DNA of 17,200 bases from Candidatus Rokuibacteriota bacterium (GCA_003221595.1 QHSM01000403.1:1-17200), one strand, 5' to 3'. Positions 1 to 8,206 are shown, counted from the stretch's first letter. Program-made: numbers and translations. The notes: generated by a model from the letters alone, not told the origin.

Positions 1-1
1 G

Positions 2-730
2 ATCGGCCGCTTGGCCAAGGAAAAGGGGATCATCTTCCACTCCGATGCCACGCAGGCCGTCGGCAAGATTCCGGTGAACGTGGAGACGGCGGGGATCGAT
101 CTCTTGTCGTGCACGGCCCACCTGATCTACGGCCCGAAGGGCGTCGGCGCGCTCTACGTCCGGCGCAAGGCGCCGCGGGTGCGCATCGCGCCGCTGATCG
201 ACGGCGGCGGCCACGAGCGGGGGATGCGCTCGGGAACCCTGCCGGTGCCGCTCATCGTCGGGTTCGGGCGCGCGGCCGAGATCTGCGGCGAGGTCATGGG
301 CGAGGAGGGTGCGCGGCTCGCCAAGCTCCGCGACCGGCTTCAGGACATGATCCTCTCGAAGGTCGACGAGGCGTACCTGAACGGACACCCGGAGCGGCGA
401 CTGCCGCACAACCTGAACATCTCGTTCGCGTATGTCGAGGGCGAATCGGTGCTGATGGGGCTCAACAAGGAGAGCGCGCTCTCGTCGGGCTCGGCCTGCA
501 CGTCGTCGACGCTGGAGCCGTCCTACGTCATCGGCGCGCTCGGGGCGAGCGCCGAGCTCGCGCACTCCTCGATCCGGTTCAGCCTGCACCGGTTCACCAC
601 CGAGGAGGAAATCGAGCACGTCGGCGCGCGGACGATCGAGGTGATCAAGCGGCTGCGGGAGATGTCGCCGCTCTACGAGCTGGCGAAAGAGGGTGTGGAT
701 TTGAAGTCCATCCACTGGAAGGCCGAGTAA
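2..730 (+). CDS. iscS: Cysteine desulfurase IscS, C-terminal part (5' end outside window)
   Basis: PLP-dependent cysteine desulfurases take sulfur from L-cysteine, carry it as a persulfide and pass it to IscU. The reading frame is open from the first full codon, so this is the C-terminal ~240 residues of a ~400-residue protein. Visible family motifs are SDATQAVGK, the GGGHERGMRSGTLP block, the mobile active-site loop SSGSACTSS (Cys codon 497-499) and the usual IscS C-terminus with the VDL.SI.W pattern. Oddity: the PLP-lysine motif, normally SAHKIYGPKG, reads TAHLIYGPKG; the Lys codon is CTG at 122-124. Without that Lys the enzyme should not form the internal aldimine. It is the first visible gene of the isc operon, 11 bases before iscU. 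Assignment is certain; activity is doubtful. Confidence 0.95.
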   Translation: MGRLAKEKGIIFHSDATQAVGKIPVNVETAGIDLLSCTAHLIYGPKGVGALYVRRKAPRVRIAPLIDGGGHERGMRSGTLPVPLIVGFGRAAEICGEVMGEEGARLAKLRDRLQDMILSKVDEAYLNGHPERRLPHNLNISFAYVEGESVLMGLNKESALSSGSACTSSTLEPSYVIGALGASAELAHSSIRFSLHRFTTEEEIEHVGARTIEVIKRLREMSPLYELAKEGVDLKSIHWKAE

Positions 731-741
731 GGGGGCAGGCG

Positions 742-1152
742 ATGGCCTATAGCGAGAAGGTTGTCGATCACTACAACAACCCGCGCAACGTCGGATCCTT
801 CGCCAAGGACACGCCGGGGTTGGGGACGGGACTCGTCGGGGCGCCGGAGTGCGGCGACGTGATGAAGCTCCAGATCAAGGTCAACCTCGACACCGGCGTG
901 ATCGAGGACGCGAAGTTCAAGACCTTCGGGTGCGGCAGCGCGATCGCGTCGTCGAGCCTGGCGACCGAGTGGCTCAAGGGCAAGACGGTCGACGAGGCGT
1001 CGAAGATCAAGAACACGGACATCGTGAACGAGCTGAAGCTGCCGCCCGTGAAGATCCATTGCTCGGTGCTGGCCGAGGACGCCATCAAGGCCGCCCTGGC
1101 CGACTACCGCGAGAAGCACGCGGGCACGGACGCCGGGAAGACGCCGGCGTAG
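742..1152 (+). CDS. iscU: Fe-S cluster assembly scaffold IscU
   Basis: The 136-aa cytosolic scaffold on which 2Fe-2S and 4Fe-4S clusters are built from IscS sulfur before HscA/HscB-assisted release. It begins MAYSEKV.DHY.NPRNVGSF as in classical IscU. The three cluster ligands are present: Cys37 (in ECGD, with Asp39), Cys64 (in FGCGSA) and Cys107 (in KIHCS). The HscA recognition motif LPPVK is at residues 100-104. The C-terminus runs about 8-10 residues longer than in E. coli. The ATG at 742 follows a purine-rich stretch (AAGGGGG at 729-735) and matches the family N-terminus exactly. It ends with TAG, 19 bases before iscA. It appears fully functional, in contrast to the damaged chaperone genes downstream. 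Confidence 0.97.
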   Translation: MAYSEKVVDHYNNPRNVGSFAKDTPGLGTGLVGAPECGDVMKLQIKVNLDTGVIEDAKFKTFGCGSAIASSSLATEWLKGKTVDEASKIKNTDIVNELKLPPVKIHCSVLAEDAIKAALADYREKHAGTDAGKTPA

Positions 1153-1171
1153 CGATCGGAGGAAGACACGT

Positions 1172-1501
1172 ATGGCGCTGGGACTTTCGGAAGCCGCGGC
1201 GAAGCAAGTGAAGGAGCTCAAGCAGGCTCAGAACCTGCCCGACACCGTCTTCCTGCGCATGGGCGTGAAGGGCGGCGGATGCTCGGGGATGTCGTATGCC
1301 CTGGAGTTCGACAGCGAGATCGGGCCGCACGACAAGCAGTTCGAGATCGACGGTATCAAGGTCGTTGTCGACAAGAAGAGCTACCTGTACCTGAACGGCA
1401 CGACGCTCGACTATGTCCAGCAGGGGCTGACGGGTGGCTTCACGTTCGTCAACCCCAATGCGAAGTCGAGCTGTGGATGCGGCACGTCGTTCTCGGCGTA
1501 G
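1172..1501 (+). CDS. iscA: A-type Fe-S carrier protein IscA
   Basis: A 109-aa A-type carrier (HesB/IscA/ErpA family) that receives iron or clusters and hands them to apo-proteins. The three conserved cysteines are present: Cys37 in GGGCSGMSY, and Cys101 and Cys103 in the C-terminal SSCGCGTSF. Length is normal for the family. The start is well fixed: GGAGGA at 1158-1163 lies 8 bases before ATG, and the N-terminus LSEAAA..V..L is typical. IscA and ErpA cannot be told apart by sequence alone; the position between iscU and hscB favours IscA. It ends with TAG and is followed by a strong hairpin at 1523-1546 that could separate expression of iscSUA from the chaperone genes. Confidence 0.95.
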   Translation: MALGLSEAAAKQVKELKQAQNLPDTVFLRMGVKGGGCSGMSYALEFDSEIGPHDKQFEIDGIKVVVDKKSYLYLNGTTLDYVQQGLTGGFTFVNPNAKSSCGCGTSFSA

Positions 1502-1522
1502 CCGGGTCCGCGACCCCCACGG

Positions 1523-1546
1523 AACGGGCCCGACGACGGGCCCGTT
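1523..1546 (+). terminator. Strong hairpin between iscA and hscB, possible attenuator or terminator
   Basis: Perfect 10-bp stem: AACGGGCCCG (1523-1532), loop ACGA, CGGGCCCGTT (1537-1546), followed by GCCATTTCTG with only a short T-rich patch. It lies 22 bases after the iscA stop and 30 before the hscB ATG. A partial terminator or mRNA processing/stability hairpin would lower hscBA-fdx-iscX expression relative to iscSUA. The weak T-tract makes full intrinsic termination uncertain. Confidence 0.55.
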
Positions 1547-1575
1547 GCCATTTCTGAGGGTGGAGAGTGGAGCGC

Positions 1576-2132
1576 ATGGATCACTTCGAGGTGTTCGGGC
1601 TGCCGCGGAGGTTGGGCATCGACGCCGCCGAGCTCCAGCGCGCGTTCTACGAGCTGTCGCGGCGCAGCCACCCGGACTTCCACCAGGCCGCGCCGCCGGA
1701 GCGGCAGGCCGAAATCCTGGAAGCCTCGGCGCGGCTCAATGCGGCGTACCGGGTGCTGCGTGATCCGATCGCGCGCGTGGAATACCTGGTGCGGCTCGAG
1801 GAAGGGCGTGACACGAAGGAAGGCGCCACGGTGAAGCCGAAAGCGCCGCCCGAACTGCTCTAGGAGATGTTCGAGATCCAGGAAGCCCTGCAGGAGGCTC
1901 GGGCATCGGAGCAGGCGGGAGGCCTCGACGTGGCCGCGCGCGAGACGCTCGCCGGCCAGCGCGACCGGCTGGCGGCGCGCTACCGGGACGAGGAGGCGCG
2001 GCTTCGCGGACCGCTCAGCGAGGCGTGGGATCGCGGCGCCGACACGCGGGCCGGCGTGCTGGCCGCCTTCAAGGACGCCCTGGCGACCCGGGCCTACCTC
2101 AGGACCGTGATCGACGACATCGAACGGGGCTT

Positions 2133-2140
<8 letters not shown>
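1576..2140 (+). pseudogene. hscB: Fe-S co-chaperone HscB, interrupted by an amber codon
   Basis: HscB is the J-domain co-chaperone that brings IscU to HscA and stimulates its ATPase. From ATG 1576 (GGAG at 1562-1565) the J-domain is clear: MDHFEVFGLP, the HPD motif in SHPDFH, and the NAAYRVLRDP.ARVEYLV helix, about residues 1-75. The frame then meets TAG at 1861-1863 right after PPELL and continues in the same frame with EMFEIQEALQEARASEQAGG, which is the start of the HscB C-terminal IscU-binding domain. Similarity runs on to VIDDIERGF near 2132. Past that, the frame reads off into shifted hscA sequence with no proper hscB stop. TAG is an ordinary stop elsewhere in the window (iscU, iscA, dinB, biotin carrier), so readthrough by recoding is unlikely. 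As written it makes only a 95-aa J-domain fragment. Confidence 0.85.
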
Positions 2141-3886
<1,746 letters not shown>

Positions 3887-3887
<1 letters not shown>

Positions 3888-4210
3888 TGGCGGTCCACAA
3901 AGTCACCTTCCTGCCGCAGAACGTGACGGTCGAGGTCGACGACGAGAAGTATCCGCTGGCCGACCACGGCAAGCCGGGCTCGCTCCTCGACATCGCGCTG
4001 GCGAACCACATCCACCTCGAGCACAACTGCGGCGGAAGCTGCGCCTGCACCACCTGTCACGTCATCGTGAAGGAAGGCGAGGAGAACCTCTCCGAGATGC
4101 AGCCGGACGAAGAGGACCGACTCGACACGGCCGAGGGCCTCACCATCCATTCGCGGCTCGGGTGCCAGGCGGTCGTGCGCGGCAACGTCGTCGTGGAGAT
4201 TCCCAAGTGA
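3887..4210 (+). CDS. fdx: Adrenodoxin-type 2Fe-2S ferredoxin of the isc operon
   Basis: A 107-aa soluble [2Fe-2S] ferredoxin, thought to supply electrons for cluster assembly on IscU and for reductive coupling. The vertebrate-type motif is complete: Cys48, Cys54 and Cys57 (in NCGGSCACTTCH, with an extra Cys52) and Cys93 in SRLGCQA. The acidic stretch EMQPDEEDRLD between them is typical of adrenodoxin-like ferredoxins. Its ATG shares the final A of the hscA stop, so translation is coupled; the stop in turn overlaps the iscX GTG by four bases (GTGA). Length and ends match the family. Confidence 0.96.
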
Positions 4211-4410
4211 TCACCTGGCGGGATACCGAGGACATCGCCATTGCCCTCAGCGAGCGTCACCCGGAACGGGATCCGCTGACGGTGCGGTTCACCGACCTCC
4301 ATCGGTGGCTGACCGAGCTGCCGGGTTTCACGGACGACCCCAAGAGCTCCAACGAGAAGATCCTCGAGTCGATCCAGATGGCCTGGCTGGACGAGTACCG
4401 TAACCGATGA
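4207..4410 (+). CDS. iscX: Fe-S assembly protein IscX (YfhJ)
   Basis: IscX is a small acidic protein that binds IscS and iron and tunes the rate of cluster assembly. The 67-aa product, starting at GTG 4207 (GTGA overlap with fdx), carries the family pattern: WRDTEDIAIAL, the DP.TVRFTDLH.W block, DDPK.SNEKILE.IQ, and the C-terminal WLDEYR. Longer upstream reading in the same frame lies inside fdx and has no family similarity, so GTG 4207 is chosen. It is the last gene of the isc run; the next gene is convergent and a hairpin lies just downstream. Confidence 0.95.
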   Translation: MITWRDTEDIAIALSERHPERDPLTVRFTDLHRWLTELPGFTDDPKSSNEKILESIQMAWLDEYRNR

Positions 4411-4415
4411 GCGTC

Positions 4416-4434
4416 GCCGTCGGCGCGCGACGGC
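4416..4434. terminator. Hairpin between convergent iscX and DsrH-like gene
   Basis: Perfect 7-bp stem GCCGTCG (4416-4422), loop GCGCG, CGACGGC (4428-4434), in the 23-bp spacer between the iscX stop (4410) and the stop of the minus-strand DsrH-like gene (4434). The symmetry and position suit a bidirectional terminator, but neither side has a T-tract, so it may depend on Rho or serve as an mRNA end. Confidence 0.5.
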
Positions 4435-4658
4435 TACCAGGTGATGACGTGGTCCGACGCGAAGATCAGATCGAGAAGCTCGGCGTAGGAGAGATCGGCG
4501 CCCACGCGACGGGCCCGCACGGCCGGCGGCAGCTCGAAGGCCGCGCTGCCCTCGAGGAAGACCGCCGAGACCTGATCGCCGGCGCGGACGTGCTGGTCGA
4601 TCACCGCCCGCGCGAGGCTGGCGTCCGGGCCCTTGAGCAGATGGAGCACGCTGGCCAT
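4434..4658 (-). CDS. DsrH/TusB-like sulfur-relay protein
   Basis: A 74-aa protein of the DsrE superfamily, small subunit type. Seen: N-terminal strand VLHLLKGPDA, then HVRAGDQVSAVFLEGSAAF, and a C-terminus ending in DHVITW; a terminal hydrophobic run ending in Trp is usual in DsrH/TusB. It is shorter than typical TusB (~95 aa) and contains no cysteine, so it lacks the conserved Cys that takes part in sulfur transfer in characterised DsrH. It would therefore be structural within a DsrEFH-like heterohexamer (inference). The ATG overlaps the TGA of the upstream gene by one base, showing translational coupling. Closest alternative: an undefined DsrE-family protein. Confidence 0.65.
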   Translation of the reverse strand: MASVLHLLKGPDASLARAVIDQHVRAGDQVSAVFLEGSAAFELPPAVRARRVGADLSYAELLDLIFASDHVITW

Positions 4659-5014
4659 CAGAACACGAGAACCCGTCGCCCCCGCCCGACGAGCCCGGCG
4701 ATCTCCTCGCGGGTGACGGGAACGACGCGGTGGTGCTCGGCGTTCCAGGTCGGGTCCGTGGGCACGCCGCCGGCCTCGATGTGGAAGGGTACGCCGGGCG
4801 CCTTGAGGTTCGCCCGGAACCGCGCGATGTCGTCGCCGTCGACGAGCTCGTCGGTGTCCTCGGCCAGGAGCTCGACGGCGGGCCCGCGCAGCACGAAGAC
4901 GACCTCGTTCTCGCCGGCGACGATCCCGAGGCCGATGCGCATCGCCTCGTTCGCCCGGTGCGAGGCGCGCGGATCCTCCGAGATCAGGACGACGACGGGT
5001 CGGCTGTCGGCCAC
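4658..5014 (-). CDS. DsrE-superfamily protein, probable DsrF/TusC-like subunit
   Basis: A 118-aa protein from a GTG start 4 bases after the upstream TGA. Seen: an N-terminal VVVLISEDPRAS strand-loop, helix RANEAMRIGLGIVAG, the strand EVVFVLRGPAVELLA, and a C-terminal strand RRVLVF; this alternating pattern fits the DsrE Rossmann-like fold. There is no cysteine at all. Its place between a DsrE-like and a DsrH-like gene mirrors the dsrEFH/tusDCB order, and that context is the main reason for the DsrF/TusC label. No other function can be read from the sequence. Confidence 0.6.
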   Translation of the reverse strand: MADSRPVVVLISEDPRASHRANEAMRIGLGIVAGENEVVFVLRGPAVELLAEDTDELVDGDDIARFRANLKAPGVPFHIEAGGVPTDPTWNAEHHRVVPVTREEIAGLVGRGRRVLVF

Positions 5015-5018
5015 GGGC

Positions 5019-5345
5019 TCAGTTGAGCGCGATGAATCGGTCCGTGCCGTTGATGAGGTCCGTCAGCACGACCAGCCCGCAGTACGTGACGGTATCGGGG
5101 TCGCGCAGCGGGATGCGGCGCTTCTGACAGCCGTAGGCGCAGACGAACAGCTTCGCGCCGCGCGCCGGCAGCGCGTGAATTCGCGGATCGTCCAGCGCGC
5201 GGACGCCGTCGTCGATGAGGTAGAGGTACAGCTCGACGCCGCGGTCGAGCGCGGCGTCCGCCAGGCCGACGGCCGTCGCGAGATTGGGATGCTCGAGCCC
5301 GGTCGAGAGGAGCACGCCGAGCTTTTGTTTCGTCGCCGCCATCAT
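5019..5345 (-). CDS. DsrE-like sulfur-relay protein with conserved cysteines
   Basis: A 108-aa DsrE/TusD-like sulfurtransferase; family members carry persulfide sulfur on a conserved Cys between a sulfur donor and a later acceptor. Visible parts: KLGVLLSTGLEHPNL.TAVGLADAAL, VELYLYLIDDGV, then the active-loop segment KLFVCAYGCQKRRI with Cys69 and Cys73 (a C-x3-C), Cys89, and the closing TDRFIALN. It is the only one of the three cluster members with cysteines, so it is the likely sulfur carrier. Starts at 5345 or 5342 (two ATGs in tandem) are possible. It is transcribed divergently from the cysteine desulfurase at 5385, with only 39 bases between them, which suggests that the desulfurase is its donor (inference). 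Confidence 0.78.
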   Translation of the reverse strand: MMAATKQKLGVLLSTGLEHPNLATAVGLADAALDRGVELYLYLIDDGVRALDDPRIHALPARGAKLFVCAYGCQKRRIPLRDPDTVTYCGLVVLTDLINGTDRFIALN

Positions 5346-5384
5346 CAGGCGAGCGTAGCATCGTGAAAAATGGAGAGCAAGCCG
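5346..5384. promoter_or_regulatory. 39-bp divergent spacer between DsrE-like gene and desulfurase
   Basis: Both directions must start within or very near this spacer. On the plus strand TAGCAT (5356-5361) could be a -10 element giving a start near 5368, just before GGAG (5372-5375), which sits 9 bases ahead of ATG 5385. On the minus strand TGCTACGCT could be an extended -10. No convincing -35 is seen for either. The compactness suggests coordinated or competing expression. Confidence 0.3.
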
Positions 5385-6542
5385 ATGAGCCGTAGAGTCT
5401 ACCTGGATCACAACGCGTCGACCCCTGTTCACCCGGAGGTGCTCGCCGAGATGCTTCCGTACTTCGGCGAGGTCTACGGGAATCCCTCGAGCATCCACGC
5501 CTTCGGGCGCGAGGCCCGGGAGGGGATGGATCAGGCGCGCGAGCGCGTGGCGAGCTTCCTCAACGTGTCGAGCCAGGAGATCGTGTTCACGTCCGGCGGC
5601 ACCGAATCCGACAACTTCGCGCTCAAGGGGCTCGCCGGCGCCCGCGGCAAGGGGCACATCATCACCTCGCAGGTGGAGCACCACGCGGTGCTCCGGGCGG
5701 CGCGCGCCCTCGAGGCACAGGGCTTCGACCTGACGTGCGTGGGCGTCGACGAGTTCGGCATCGTCGATCCCGACGACGTACGCCGCGCGATTCGCCCGGA
5801 CACGGTGGCGATCAGCATCATGCACGCGAACAGCGAAGTGGGCACCCTCCAGCCGATCGAGGCGATCGGTCGCATCGCCCGGGAGCGGGGGATCCCGTTT
5901 CACGTCGACGCGGTTCAGACGCTCGGCAAGCTCCCACTCGATGTGAATGCGCTCGGCATCGACGTGCTGTCCTTTTCGGCGCACAAGATCTACGGCCCGA
6001 AGGGCGCCGCCGGGATCTTCATCCGCAAGGGCACGAAGATGGTCGCCGTCCAGCACGGCGGCGAGCATGAGCGGCGGCGCCGGGCCGGGACGGAGAACGT
6101 CGCGGGCATCGTCGGCCTCGGCAAGGCGGTGGAGCTGCGGGGACGTGAGATGCACGCCGAGGCGCCGCGCGTCGCCGCGCTGCGCGACCGGCTGTGGGAA
6201 GGCGTGCGGGCGCGGGTCCCGGAAGTGCGGCTCTCCGGCCATCCGACCCAGCGGCTCCCGGGGACGGCGAGTCTCCTGTTCCGCCACGTGGAGTCCGAGT
6301 CGATCGTGCTCGGCCTCGACCTCAAGGGCATTGGCGTCTCGGCCGGCTCGGCGTGCACCTCGGGGAACGTCGAGCCCTCGCACGTCCTGGTCGCGATGGG
6401 TGTCACCCTCGACTGGGCGATGGGCGCGGTCCGGTGCTCGCTCGGCCGGTCCACGAGCGCCGAAGACATCGACTACGTCGTCGAGTGCGTCGAGCCGCTC
6501 GTCCGGAAGCTGCGTCAGGCGATGCCCGTCGGGGCCGCATGA
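5385..6542 (+). CDS. Cysteine desulfurase (NifS/IscS family), intact
   Basis: A 385-aa PLP enzyme that releases sulfur from cysteine. All key parts are present: VYLDHNASTP at the N-terminus, TSGGTESDN (PLP phosphate site), EHHA at 98-101, HVDAVQTLGK (Asp175, Gln178), SFSAHKIYGPKG with the PLP Lys201, GGEHERRRRAGTEN, and the persulfide loop SAGSACTSGN with Cys324. The ATG at 5385 has GGAG 9 bases upstream and gives the usual start; the ATG at 5370 would add five residues. The long conserved loop is of group I (IscS/NifS) type, not SufS. The stop overlaps the start of the IscU-like gene (ATGA), so the pair is a desulfurase-scaffold unit. It keeps the Lys that the first iscS in this window lacks, and could cover for it (inference). 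Confidence 0.95.
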   Translation: MSRRVYLDHNASTPVHPEVLAEMLPYFGEVYGNPSSIHAFGREAREGMDQARERVASFLNVSSQEIVFTSGGTESDNFALKGLAGARGKGHIITSQVEHHAVLRAARALEAQGFDLTCVGVDEFGIVDPDDVRRAIRPDTVAISIMHANSEVGTLQPIEAIGRIARERGIPFHVDAVQTLGKLPLDVNALGIDVLSFSAHKIYGPKGAAGIFIRKGTKMVAVQHGGEHERRRRAGTENVAGIVGLGKAVELRGREMHAEAPRVAALRDRLWEGVRARVPEVRLSGHPTQRLPGTASLLFRHVESESIVLGLDLKGIGVSAGSACTSGNVEPSHVLVAMGVTLDWAMGAVRCSLGRSTSAEDIDYVVECVEPLVRKLRQAMPVGAA

Positions 6543-6910
6543 GATACAGCCCGACGCTCGTCGATCACTTCTTGAATCCCCGCAACGCCGGGATGATGCG
6601 CGACCCGGACAGCGTCGGGGAGACCGAGGACACCGAATGCGGGGACCTGGCGCGGTTCTTCCTCCGCGTGCGTGACGGCCGCGCGGTGGAGGTCCGCTTC
6701 CAGACCTACGGCTGCGGCCCGACGATCGCGGCGGCGAGCGTCGCCAGCGAGCTGTCTCGTGGCCGGCTCGTCGACGAGCTGTGCCGGCTGGAGGCGCGGG
6801 AGATCGAGCACGCCCTCGACGGGCTCCCGGACGACCGCAAGCACGCAGCCGACGTCGCGGCAGGCGCCCTGCGTGCGGCGGCGGCCCGCTACCGGGCTCG
6901 CGGGGGCTGA
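6539..6910 (+). CDS. IscU/NifU-N-like Fe-S scaffold, third cysteine replaced
   Basis: A 123-aa protein of the IscU/NifU N-terminal family: YSPTLVDHFLNPRNAG at the start, ECGD with Cys34 and Asp36, and TYGCGPTIAA with Cys59. In the stretch that in IscU reads KIHCS.LAEDA, this protein reads RKHAADVAAGA, so the third cluster ligand is Ala103. The LPPVK chaperone site is also replaced (LPDDRK). Another Cys (82, in DELCRL) is not at a known ligand position. It may hold a cluster with a different fourth ligand, act only as a carrier, or serve a specialised target. ATG 6539 overlaps the desulfurase stop, so the two are made together. Family assignment is firm, chemistry is open. Confidence 0.9.
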   Translation: MRYSPTLVDHFLNPRNAGMMRDPDSVGETEDTECGDLARFFLRVRDGRAVEVRFQTYGCGPTIAAASVASELSRGRLVDELCRLEAREIEHALDGLPDDRKHAADVAAGALRAAAARYRARGG

Positions 6911-6913
6911 CCG

Positions 6914-7576
6914 GTGTTGGCCGACCTTCGCCGCGACATCCGGGCCGTCCGTGAGCGGGATCCGGCCGCCCGCTCCACCCTCGAGGTCCTGCTCTGTTAC
7001 CCCGGTGTGCACGCGCTGGCGTTTCACCGGTTCGCCCACGCGATGTGGCGGCGCGGCTGGACGATTCCCGCCCGCTTCCTGTCGCACGTATCGCGCTTCG
7101 TCACGGGCATCGAGATCCATCCGGCCGCGAAGCTGGGGCCCGGCCTCTTCATCGACCACGGCATGGGCGTCGTCATCGGCGAGACCGCCGAGGTCGGCGA
7201 GAACGTCACGCTGCTGCAGGGAGTGACTCTCGGCGGGACGAGCCTGAAACGAGAAAAGCGCCATCCGACCCTCGGCAACAACGTGGTCGTCGGCGCGGGC
7301 GCCAAGATCATCGGCGCCTTCAAGATCGGCGATGGCAGCCGGATCGGCGCGGGCTCCGTCGTCGTGCGCGAGGTGCCCACGAACGCCGTTGTCGTGGGCG
7401 TTCCGGGGCGGGTAACATATCGTGACGGTCAGCGGGTGGCCGGCGACATCGACCTGGACCAGACCGATCTGCCGGATCCCGTGGCCAAGGCCATCGAGCA
7501 GCTCGTCGACCGGATTCGCGCCCTCGAGGGCGAGCTCGAGACCGTACGAAAAAGACTGGAGGAGGAACGCGCGTGA
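6914..7576 (+). CDS. cysE: Serine O-acetyltransferase
   Basis: Makes O-acetylserine from serine and acetyl-CoA, the first step of cysteine synthesis. The 220-aa product starts at GTG 6914, 3 bases after the scaffold gene. It has a short N-terminal helical region with YPGVHALAFHR.AH, then a left-handed beta-helix of hexapeptide repeats from about residue 60 to 170, including IEIHPAAKLGPGLFIDHG, GVVIGETAEVGENV, LLQGVTLGGT and GAGSVVVREVPTNAVVVGVP. The C-terminal ~35 residues (KAIEQLVDRIRALEGELET...) form a likely coiled coil. It is the short bacterial form, smaller than E. coli CysE. Next to a desulfurase it supplies the cysteine that the desulfurase consumes. Confidence 0.95.
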   Translation: MLADLRRDIRAVRERDPAARSTLEVLLCYPGVHALAFHRFAHAMWRRGWTIPARFLSHVSRFVTGIEIHPAAKLGPGLFIDHGMGVVIGETAEVGENVTLLQGVTLGGTSLKREKRHPTLGNNVVVGAGAKIIGAFKIGDGSRIGAGSVVVREVPTNAVVVGVPGRVTYRDGQRVAGDIDLDQTDLPDPVAKAIEQLVDRIRALEGELETVRKRLEEERA

Positions 7577-7752
7577 CGCCCAAGGACATGCTGAGCCTCA
7601 AAGAGGCCTCGACCTATCTCGCCATGGAGGAGGGCAAGCTCGCGTCACTGGCCTCCGAGCGGCGCATACCGTCCGTTCAGCTCAACGGAGCGTGGATGTT
7701 CTCGAAGAAGTCGATCGACAAATGGCGGAGTCAGCAGACGCGACGGGTGTGA
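7573..7752 (+). CDS. Small excisionase/MerR-type helix-turn-helix protein
   Basis: A 59-aa protein from GTG 7573, overlapping the cysE stop by four bases (GTGA) and preceded by a strong Shine-Dalgarno run (GGAGGAGG at 7558-7565). It reads LSLKEASTYLAMEEGKLASL, then SERRIPSVQLNGAWMFSKKSIDKW, which is the pattern of the helix-turn-helix 17/excisionase family: a recognition helix followed by a wing and a basic C-terminus. Such proteins bind DNA; no recombinase lies nearby, so a regulatory role in this operon is more likely than excision. Its own stop overlaps the next gene (GTGA), so all four genes are coupled. Confidence 0.75.
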   Translation: MTPKDMLSLKEASTYLAMEEGKLASLASERRIPSVQLNGAWMFSKKSIDKWRSQQTRRV

Positions 7753-8206
7753 TCTCTCGCGATCGCGCCTGGACGGTTCTCGCCGAGTTCACCAAGAGCG
7801 ACAGCCTCCGCAAGCACGCCCGCGCGCGCCGCACCATCCCCTGAAGGGCGCCGAGATTCTGCTGGCGCGCGGCGTTCCCGAACGGGTCGTCTACGCCATC
7901 CTGGCCCACGCCGACTATTCCGGGCTTCCCCGCGTGTCGAGGCTCGACCGCGCCCTGTACGCGTGCGACGAGCTCTCCGGCTTCGTTCACGCCGTCGCCC
8001 TCGTGCGGCCGGGCCGCGTCATCACCGGGCTCGAGCCGTCGTCGGTCAAGAAGAAGCTCAAGGACAAGGCGTTCGCGCGCACGGTCAACCGCGACGACGT
8101 GTACCGCGGCGCCGCCGAGCTCGAGGTCGAGCTCGACGAGCACATCGCCTTCGTCGTCGCCGCGCTCACTGGCGTCGCCCCCGAGCTCGGTCTCAGCGTG
8201 GGGTGA
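7749..8206 (+). pseudogene. HD-domain hydrolase-like protein with internal deletion
   Basis: Two pieces of one HD-superfamily protein. Piece 1 (GTG 7749, frame of 7749) reads VISRDRAWTVLAEFTKSDSL then RKHA, the usual N-terminus. Piece 2 (from 7832, another frame) reads HHPLKGAEILLARGVPERVV, then AHADYSGLPR, DELSGFVHAVALVRPGR, SVKKKLKDKAFARTVNRDDV and a C-terminal EHIAFVV.ALTG. Between them the family normally has ~40-45 residues holding the second part of the metal site (LLHDFDYERYP-type motif); these are missing and the frame is lost. As written, piece 1 stops at TGA 7842-7844. The piece 2 stop overlaps the dinB GTG, so the gene belonged to the operon. The family's substrate is unknown. Confidence 0.8.

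Noticed and set aside
1861..1863. Amber codon as pyrrolysine, selenocysteine-like or suppressed readthrough
   Set aside because: TAG terminates iscU, iscA, dinB and the biotin carrier gene normally, and no recoding element is seen next to the site.
4407..5366. Plus-strand open frame covering the DsrE-like genes
   Set aside because: It only mirrors the three minus-strand genes, which have family motifs and proper couplings.
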